NCBI GenBank assembly: GCA_019689775.1
Contig: JADGGV010000076.1
Span: 1-11,740, forward strand
Reading direction: 5' to 3'
Source of the DNA: Gemmatimonadota bacterium
GTDB taxonomy: Bacteria; Gemmatimonadota; Gemmatimonadetes; Longimicrobiales; RSA9
DNA: 11,740 nucleotides
Part shown: in pieces, positions 6,349 to 11,740 of the stretch
Layout: every line of letters starts with the position of its first letter
Numbering within the stretch: position 1 is the first letter of the stretch
Position numbers and translations under genes: made by a program
Notes under the pieces: model-generated
The model's database searches: none
What the model was told of the DNA's origin: nothing
The model's input: the letters and a program-made list of their open reading frames with translations, nothing else

Positions 6349-7769
6349 CGATTCTCCTCCGTGCCGCGGCCCCGCACCGGCGGGCGCCGCGTCGTCTCCT
6401 CGACCGCGCGCGGGCGGCGATACAGCCGCAGCGGCGCGGGCAGCACTTCCTTCAGCTCCGCCACCGAGACCGCCGGCAGCAGCCGCAGGAAGAGCAGGAA
6501 CCACATCAGGAACCAGCCGAAGCTCCCCAGGATGATGAGCATCCCCGTCAGGCTGGGCCGGTACTGGTTCCACATCCACGGCGAGTACTCATGCGACAGG
6601 CTCACGACGATGATCGAGTACCGCTCGAACCACATCCCGATGTTCACGAACAGCGTGATCACGAACATCGCGGCGAAGCTGCGCCGCACCGAGCGGAACC
6701 ACAGAAGCTGCGGCACGAAGAAGTTGCACGTCACCATCAGCCACGTGGACCACCAGTACTCGCCCGTCGCGCCGAACAGCAGGTAGCCACCGTGCTGCTC
6801 CGCCGCCTCGAACGTGTACCAGCCGACGAACGCCTCGCACGCGTACGCGTACGACACGATCATCGCCGTCAGCAGCATCATCTTCGCCATCGCCTCGGTG
6901 TGGCGCGGCGTGAAGTACGCTTCCAGCCCGTAGATCTTCCGGATCGGGATCAGCAGCGTCAGCACCATCGCCAGGCCGCTGAAGATCGCGCCGGCGACGA
7001 AGTACGGCGCGAACACCGTCGAGTGCCACCCCGGCACCAGCGACATCGCGAAGTCCCACGACACCACCGAGTGCACCGACAGCACCAGCGGCGTGGCCAG
7101 CGCGGCGAGGTAGAGGTAGGCGCGGGTGAAGTTCTTCCACTCCCAGTTCGTGCCCCGCCACCCCAACGAGAGGATGCTGTAGAGGCGGCGACGCCACGGC
7201 ACGACCGCACTGTCGCGCGCCGCGGCCAGGTCCGGAATCATCCCGATGAAGAAGAACGTCGCGCTGACCGTGAAGTACGTCCCGACCGCGAACACGTCCC
7301 AGACCAGCGGCGAGCGGAAGTTCGGCCAAATCATCCGCTGGTTCGGGTACGGGATCAGGTAATAGGCCAGCCACGGGCGACCGACGTGGATCACCGGGAA
7401 CAGCCCCGCCGTCATGACGGCGAAGACCGTCATCGCCTCTGCGGCCCGGTAGATCGACTGCCGCCAGCGCGCCCGGAACAGGTAGAGGATCGCCGAGATC
7501 AGCGTTCCGGCGTGGCCGATGCCCACCCAGAACACGAACGTCGTGATGTAGACGCCCCACCCGATCGGGTTGCGGAGCCCCGACATCCCGATCCCGAGCA
7601 CGATCTGGACGCCCCACGCGGTGAACATCGTGATCACCAGCGCGATGGTCACCGCGAGCAGGATCGTGTACGAGCGGCCCGGCCGGCTCAACAGCCGCAG
7701 GATGTCGTGATTGACTTCCTCGTACGAGCCGATCGCCGGGTGCGTCTCGGAGCGGATGACTGTGGCCAT
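6345..7769 (-). CDS. actC: Alternative complex III subunit ActC (NrfD/PsrC-type, quinol-site membrane protein)
   Basis: ActC is the NrfD-family (PF03916) membrane subunit that carries the quinol oxidation site of ACIII next to the ActB iron-sulfur chain. The 474-aa product is fully polytopic, with about ten helices beginning near residue 33. Visible family segments are GIGHAGTLISAILYLFRARW (83-102), FPVIHVGRPW (124-133), WDFAMSLVPGWHST (238-251) and NIGMWFERYSIIVVSLSHEY (376-395). These resemble other ActC and PsrC-like proteins and are partly repeated in ActF. The ATG at 7769 comes 6 nt after the actB stop, with GGAGG at 7785-7781 inside the last actB codons. The stop overlaps the actD start as ATGA. 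The arginine-rich hydrophilic tail (about 447-474) is not part of the conserved core. Confidence 0.95.
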   Translation of the reverse strand: MATVIRSETHPAIGSYEEVNHDILRLLSRPGRSYTILLAVTIALVITMFTAWGVQIVLGIGMSGLRNPIGWGVYITTFVFWVGIGHAGTLISAILYLFRARWRQSIYRAAEAMTVFAVMTAGLFPVIHVGRPWLAYYLIPYPNQRMIWPNFRSPLVWDVFAVGTYFTVSATFFFIGMIPDLAAARDSAVVPWRRRLYSILSLGWRGTNWEWKNFTRAYLYLAALATPLVLSVHSVVSWDFAMSLVPGWHSTVFAPYFVAGAIFSGLAMVLTLLIPIRKIYGLEAYFTPRHTEAMAKMMLLTAMIVSYAYACEAFVGWYTFEAAEQHGGYLLFGATGEYWWSTWLMVTCNFFVPQLLWFRSVRRSFAAMFVITLFVNIGMWFERYSIIVVSLSHEYSPWMWNQYRPSLTGMLIILGSFGWFLMWFLLFLRLLPAVSVAELKEVLPAPLRLYRRPRAVEETTRRPPVRGRGTEENR

Positions 7770-7775
7770 GCTCGC

Positions 7776-10700
7776 CTACGCCTCCGAACCGTCGACCACC
7801 CGCTTCAGGTAGGTGATCGCCGACTGGGTGTTCAGCTCTTCCAGCACGCGGTAGCCCCGGCCCGAAGCCGCAATCTGCGCCACCCGCGAGTTGGGGTCCT
7901 TGATGTTCCCGAAGACGATCGCGTCGCCCGGGCAGGTCTGCGCGCACGCCGGCGTGATCTCGCCGTCCAGCGGGCCCCGGCCCTCCAGGCGCGCCTGGTT
8001 CTGCGCCGCGCGGATCCGCTGCACGCAGAACGTGCACTTCTCCATCACGCCCTTCTCGCGCACCGTCACGTCCGGGTTCAACTGCCAGTTCAGCGGCTCC
8101 GGCCACTCCCAGCTGAACCAGTTGAAGTAGCGCACCTTGTACGGGCAGTTGTTCGCGCAGTAGCGCGTGCCGACGCACCGGTTGTAGACCTGCCCGTTCA
8201 ACCCTTCCGGCGTGTGGTACGCCGCGTACACCGGGCAGACCGGCTCGCACGGCGCGTTGCCGCATTGCTGGCAGAGCATGGGGAGGAAGTTCACGTGGTC
8301 GAACCCTTCCCCGGTCCGGGCGTCGCCGCCCTCGAAGTACCGCTCGATCCGCATCCAGGTGAGCAGCCGCCCCTTCGCCGCCTGCTCCGGCCCCACGATG
8401 CCGATGTTGTTCTCCGCGTAGCAGGCGGTGACGCACGCGCTACAGCCGATGCAGCGCTCCAGGTCGATCGCCATCGCCCAGCGCGGCTGCGCCTGCGAGT
8501 ACTCACCGTAGTAGGTCGACGGCGGCGGATACCCGCTCGGCCCGGCCGCCACCGACTGCGGCGCGAAGCCGCCCGTCCCCTGGAGCTCGGTAACGACCTT
8601 GTCCTTCGGGTTGCCCGCGATCGCGGCCGGCTCGCCCGCCTCCGCCTGCGCGCCCTCCGCGTGCGGCACCGCCGCCACGCCGGCCGCCGCGCCGCCCTCC
8701 AGACGCCGCGCCTCGGCGAGCGAGATCGAGCGCGTGATCTCCCGCCCGCCTTCGCCGTTGTTCTCCGGCATCTGCCCGGGCACCCGCACCCACTCGCCCG
8801 TGGGCCGCACCGCCGCCTTCACCTGCGCCCAGACCATGGCCCCGGAGGCCGGCTCCGCCACCGCGCCCAGGAGCTTCACGACGTTGACGCCCCGGTCCGC
8901 GGCGTAGCGTCCGAGTTCCTCGTGCCCCTGCCCGATCTGGATCGCGATCGTGTCGTCCCGCAGCCCGGGGTGCCGCCAGACGGGCAGGCGCGTCCGCCCG
9001 AACTGGGTCGTGACCTCCACCACGTGGCCGTCGTCGACCCCCAGCCGCCGCGCCGTCGCCGGGCTCAGCTCCAGCCACGACTCCCACGAGACCTTCGAGA
9101 CTGGATCCGGCAGCTCCTGGAGCCAGGGCCGATTCGCGGTCCGACCATCGTAGAAGCGCATCGACGGGTACGCGATCAGGTAGAACTCGTCGCCCCGACC
9201 AGTCCCCGTGAACTCCGCCGGCTCGAGGCGGAGCTGTCCGAGCCCCGCCGCGTTCAGCGCCGGCACCGCCGCCGGCGCCGCCGTCGCCGCCGGCGTCAAC
9301 ACCACCCCCGCCTTGAGCGCGCTCTGCCACCACTCCTCGAACGTGCCCGTGCCGCCGACGCTCGGCATCACCTCGCGCTGCCACGTCGCACGCAGGTAGT
9401 CGTAGAACGTGGTCGGCGCCGCCGCGCCGGTCCCCGTCGCCGCCGCCGGCCCGGCCGCGGCGGGAGCCCCCACGTTCGGCAGACTCAGCTTCAGCCGCGC
9501 CGCCAGCGACAGCAGCACGTCGCCCGTCTGCTTGGTGTCGAAGACCGGCAGCATCACCGGCTGCACGATCGAGCGCACGCCCGTGCGCGGGACGTAATCG
9601 CCCCAGCTCTCGAGGAAGTGGTGATCCGGCAGGAGCACGTGCGCCTTCGCGCTCGTCTCGTCCAGGTACGTCGAGAACGAGGCGATGAACGGCACGCGCG
9701 CGAGCGCCGCCGCCACCTCGGCGCCCGGCATCGTGTACAGCGGATTCGGCCCGTCGACCAGCAGCACCTGCACCTGGCCATCCTGCATCCGCTGCACCAG
9801 GCGCTGCATGTCGGCGTAGGAAGCGACCCGAGAGGCGTGCTCCTCCGTGCGCGACAGCGTCAGCGTGCTGCCGTAGTTGCCGGCGACGCTGTTCAGGATC
9901 GCCACCGCCACGGCCACGGCCGTGGCCGCCCGGTGCTGCGCCGAGACGCCGGGGCCGACCGCCAGCGAGCGGCCGCCGTTCGCGAACTCCTGCGCCGCCT
10001 GCTGGATCCGCGCGACCGGCACGCCCGCCTGCTCCGCCACCGCGTTCACATCCACGCCGTCCAGGAGCCCGGCCGCCGCGCCCGCCTGCCCCCGCCCGCT
10101 CGCGACGATGAGCTTCGCCATCGCCAGCGCGACCAGGTGCTCCGTGCCGGGGCGGATCGGCACCCACTCCTCGGCGTTCATGTCCGTCAGCGTCTGATGC
10201 GGCGTGAACGCCCACAGCTTCCCGCGCTGGCCGTTCGCGTAGGCCGTCCCCTGGACGAAGCCGCGCGCGTAGTCGACCGGCGAGACCCACGTCTCCAGGA
10301 AGTCCGCGCCGAAGCTCACCACCACGGACGCCCGCGCGAAGTCGTGGACCGGCACCGCCTCCACCCCGAACAGCATGCGGTGCGCCGCCCGGATCGGCTC
10401 CCACGCATACGCGTCGTAGATGATCCGCTCGACGCCCGCCGCGCTCGACCAGTCGCTCACCAGCCGGTCCAGCGTCCCCGTGTAGTTCCGCGTCAGGAAC
10501 ACCGCCCGGCCGCCCGCGCCCGCGAGCGCATTCGCCACCCGCTGCTCCGCCTCCTCCCACGTCACCTTCTGCCAGTCCGTACCCGAGCGCACCAGCGCCT
10601 GCCGCACCCGGTCCGGGTTGTACAGCCCCTGGAGCGACGCCTGCCCCCGCGGGCACAGCTTGCCGTGCGAGATCGGCGACAGCGGATTCCCCTCCGCCTT

Positions 10701-10937
10701 GATCGCCCGCCCCTCCCGCGTGGCGACGTCCATCCCGCAGCCGGCCGGACACTCCCGGCACGTCGTCCGGTAGTACGTCGCGATCCCCGGCACGATGTCG
10801 TCCTGGGGGACCACGTAGGGGATCAACCGCTCCGGCGGCACACCCCCCAGGTTGCTCGAGCACGCCGACAGCGCCACTCCCGCCCCGGCCGTGCCGACCA
10901 CCTTCAGGAAGTCCCGCCGCTCCAACCCGTTTGCCAT
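7776..10937 (-). CDS. actB: Alternative complex III subunit ActB (Tat-exported molybdopterin-oxidoreductase-like / Fe-S fusion)
   Basis: ActB is the large periplasm-side iron-sulfur subunit of ACIII, passing electrons from ActC to the cytochromes. The 1053-aa product fuses a molybdopterin-oxidoreductase-like domain (B1, about 50-725) to a PsrB-like ferredoxin domain (B2, about 815-1050). The N-terminus has a twin-arginine motif (ERRDFLK, 6-12) and a lipobox LSAC ending at Cys26. B1 carries C60-x2-C63-x3-C67-x27-C95 and then no cysteine until 829, so no cysteine molybdenum ligand is visible. B2 holds four cluster motifs: C829/832/835/839, C889/892/897/901, C921/927/931 (three cysteines, fitting a 3Fe-4S cluster) and C968/971/998/1002. 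Ala/Pro-rich segments lie at 491-508, 549-564 and 747-777. The ATG at 10937 is chosen by AAGGAG (10949-10944) and the Tat motif. It follows actA by 67 bp. Confidence 0.96.
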   Translation of the reverse strand: MANGLERRDFLKVVGTAGAGVALSACSSNLGGVPPERLIPYVVPQDDIVPGIATYYRTTCRECPAGCGMDVATREGRAIKAEGNPLSPISHGKLCPRGQASLQGLYNPDRVRQALVRSGTDWQKVTWEEAEQRVANALAGAGGRAVFLTRNYTGTLDRLVSDWSSAAGVERIIYDAYAWEPIRAAHRMLFGVEAVPVHDFARASVVVSFGADFLETWVSPVDYARGFVQGTAYANGQRGKLWAFTPHQTLTDMNAEEWVPIRPGTEHLVALAMAKLIVASGRGQAGAAAGLLDGVDVNAVAEQAGVPVARIQQAAQEFANGGRSLAVGPGVSAQHRAATAVAVAVAILNSVAGNYGSTLTLSRTEEHASRVASYADMQRLVQRMQDGQVQVLLVDGPNPLYTMPGAEVAAALARVPFIASFSTYLDETSAKAHVLLPDHHFLESWGDYVPRTGVRSIVQPVMLPVFDTKQTGDVLLSLAARLKLSLPNVGAPAAAGPAAATGTGAAAPTTFYDYLRATWQREVMPSVGGTGTFEEWWQSALKAGVVLTPAATAAPAAVPALNAAGLGQLRLEPAEFTGTGRGDEFYLIAYPSMRFYDGRTANRPWLQELPDPVSKVSWESWLELSPATARRLGVDDGHVVEVTTQFGRTRLPVWRHPGLRDDTIAIQIGQGHEELGRYAADRGVNVVKLLGAVAEPASGAMVWAQVKAAVRPTGEWVRVPGQMPENNGEGGREITRSISLAEARRLEGGAAAGVAAVPHAEGAQAEAGEPAAIAGNPKDKVVTELQGTGGFAPQSVAAGPSGYPPPSTYYGEYSQAQPRWAMAIDLERCIGCSACVTACYAENNIGIVGPEQAAKGRLLTWMRIERYFEGGDARTGEGFDHVNFLPMLCQQCGNAPCEPVCPVYAAYHTPEGLNGQVYNRCVGTRYCANNCPYKVRYFNWFSWEWPEPLNWQLNPDVTVREKGVMEKCTFCVQRIRAAQNQARLEGRGPLDGEITPACAQTCPGDAIVFGNIKDPNSRVAQIAASGRGYRVLEELNTQSAITYLKRVVDGSEA

Positions 10938-11004
10938 CCGTAGCTCCTTGCGGGCGGCGCCGCCACCGCCAGCCTCTGTCTCGCGTACCACGGGCGCCCG
11001 GTCC

Positions 11005-11550
11005 TCAGTAGTGGCAGACGGCGCAGTCCGTCCGGGACCCGCGCTGCCGATGGCAGTTGACGCACCACCCCATCTGCAGCGGCTGCTGCAGCTTCACCAC
11101 GCGCATGGTCTGCACGGGGCCGTGGCACTCCTGGCACTGCAACCCCGCGTTCACGTGTCGCATGTGCGGGAACCGGACGTAGTCGGGAAGATTGTAGACC
11201 CGCTTCCACGGGATCGGCAGCCCACGCTTCCAGTACGCCGTGAGCTGCTTCACCCCCGTGCTGTCCGGCCGCACCATCGCCACCGCCCGCGCATCGCCGG
11301 CCTTCGAGCCGGGCAGGTGGCACCCCGCACACGTCGACACCGCCGGGATGCCGGCGTCCACCGACCGGTCCGCGGAGTAATGGCAGTACATGCACGGAAT
11401 CTGGTTCTTCCCGGCATGCAGGTCGTGCGGGAACGCGATCGGCTGATCCGACCCACCCGAGTCCACGAGGACCCCCGCGGCCATCATCCCGCTGCCGGCC
11501 AGCGCCAGCACGGCGACGATCCCGAGGAATGCCCACTTCGTTCTTCCCAT
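11005..11550 (-). CDS. actA: Alternative complex III subunit ActA (pentaheme cytochrome c)
   Basis: ActA is the multiheme cytochrome c of ACIII, anchored in the membrane with its hemes in the periplasm. The 181-aa product has one N-terminal hydrophobic helix (about 6-29) without a clear cleavage site, so it probably stays as an anchor. Five CXXCH motifs follow: CMYCH (53-57), CAGCH (74-78), CQECH (139-143), CVNCH (163-167) and CAVCH (176-180, one residue from the end). Extra histidines such as H42, H45, H129 and H132 are candidate axial ligands. The ATG at 11550 has a modest Shine-Dalgarno, AGGT, at 5-nt spacing. It is the first gene of the operon. A multiheme cytochrome next to an NrfD/Fe-S pair also occurs in Nrf and Qrc-type systems, but the actABCDEF order settles the identity. 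Confidence 0.95.
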   Translation of the reverse strand: MGRTKWAFLGIVAVLALAGSGMMAAGVLVDSGGSDQPIAFPHDLHAGKNQIPCMYCHYSADRSVDAGIPAVSTCAGCHLPGSKAGDARAVAMVRPDSTGVKQLTAYWKRGLPIPWKRVYNLPDYVRFPHMRHVNAGLQCQECHGPVQTMRVVKLQQPLQMGWCVNCHRQRGSRTDCAVCHY

Positions 11551-11584
11551 CGGGTACCTGGCGTCTGAAGACCCTGATACGGTC

Positions 11585-11619
11585 GCGCGCCCCGACCGTG
11601 CGGGGTCGTGCGGGCGCGC
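11585..11619. promoter_or_regulatory. Long GC hairpin in the predicted actA leader
   Basis: GCGCGCCC at 11585-11592 pairs with GGGCGCGC at 11612-11619, and CGACC at 11593-11597 pairs with GGTCG at 11604-11608. The result is a 13-bp stem with a 3-nt bulge and a 6-nt loop. It lies just downstream of the candidate -10 box, so it would form at or near the 5' end of the actA transcript, 35 nt before the start codon. It could stabilise the mRNA or act as a protein-binding site. ATACGGTC flanks it at 11577-11584 and 11623-11630. Confidence 0.5.
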
Positions 11620-11648
11620 AGCATACGGTCACACCCCCGCGGACGCAA
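11620..11648 (-). promoter_or_regulatory. Candidate sigma70-type promoter of the act operon
   Basis: On the minus strand TTGCGT (11648-11643) is followed after exactly 17 nt by TATGCT (11625-11620). The match to TTGACA/TATAAT is 3 of 6 and 4 of 6. Transcription would start near 11613 and leave a leader of about 60 nt before actA. The spacing and position are good but the boxes are weak, so this is a candidate only. The TATGCT box overlaps one ATACGGTC repeat. Confidence 0.4.
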
Positions 11649-11740
11649 GCAGGGACGCCCCGTGAAAAAGCCGCGGGAAGATGGGGCGCGCCCAAGGTGC
11701 ACGCAACCCCGCGAACCGCCCCCGCCGCACACCCTTTCCC
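11649..11740. other. Non-coding DNA upstream of the act operon promoter
   Basis: No gene with a start, Shine-Dalgarno and protein-like composition is visible here on either strand. The stretch contains an A5 run (11664-11668), and GCCCC/GGGGC arms about 20 nt apart around it form at best a weak stem. The next gene must lie beyond the right edge. Confidence 0.4.

Noticed and set aside
6591..10943. A 1450-codon open frame on the plus strand antisense to actB and most of actC
   Set aside because: Its codons are the exact complements of the actB and actC codons, so it stays open only because those genes avoid TTA, CTA and TCA in this GC-rich genome. The product is dominated by Arg, His, Asp and Pro, has no domain, and has no Shine-Dalgarno of note.
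11649..11700. Possible intrinsic terminator of a gene beyond the right edge
   Set aside because: The GCCCC/GGGGC arms are only 5 bp with a loop of about 20 nt, and the A5 run lies inside the loop and not after the stem.

Overview
The window is GC-rich bacterial chromosomal DNA with tightly packed genes, strong Shine-Dalgarno sequences and almost no A/T-ending codons. It carries a complete six-gene operon for Alternative Complex III (ACIII, the cytochrome bc1-independent quinol:electron-acceptor oxidoreductase), read on the minus strand from about 11550 to 3811. The ACIII gene content, base composition and protein flavour fit Gemmatimonadota or a neighbouring lineage such as Acidobacteriota. 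That placement is an inference from familiarity and not a search result. I see no phage, IS, CRISPR, tRNA or rRNA signature.

Layout from left to right. Positions 1-78 hold no supported gene. A small predicted secreted protein of unknown function lies at 79-528 (-). Divergent from it, across about 177 bp, is a 12-helix major facilitator transporter at 706-1941 (+). It converges on ilvE, a branched-chain amino acid aminotransferase at 1964-2911 (-), and a GC hairpin overlaps the transporter stop. ilvE is divergent from a TrmJ-like tRNA 2'-O-methyltransferase at 3032-3814 (+). The trmJ stop codon interlocks with the stop of the last ACIII gene inside one CTAG.

The ACIII operon in transcription order is actA (pentaheme cytochrome c, 11550-11005), actB (Tat-exported fusion of a molybdopterin-oxidoreductase-like domain and a four-cluster ferredoxin-like domain, 10937-7776), actC (NrfD-type quinol-site membrane subunit, 7769-6345), actD (DUF3341 two-helix subunit, 6348-5815), actE (monoheme cytochrome c lipoprotein, 5828-5160) and actF (second NrfD-type membrane subunit, 5148-3811). 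From actB to actF the genes are separated by 11 bp or less or overlap (ATGA at actC/actD, 14 bp at actD/actE), which implies one transcript with translational coupling. A candidate sigma70-like promoter and a long GC hairpin flanked by ATACGGTC repeats precede actA.

Together the Act proteins would oxidise membrane quinol at ActC, pass electrons through the iron-sulfur clusters of ActB to the hemes of ActA and ActE, and hand them to a terminal oxidase. No actG, cytochrome oxidase or copper-chaperone gene is present on the actF side, where the operon ends directly against trmJ. The chromosomal neighbours (ilvE, trmJ, MFS) look like ordinary housekeeping or transport genes. The points most worth a second look are the retained N-terminal four-cysteine motif in ActB, the actA leader structure, the interlocked stops of actF and trmJ, and the unknown secreted protein.
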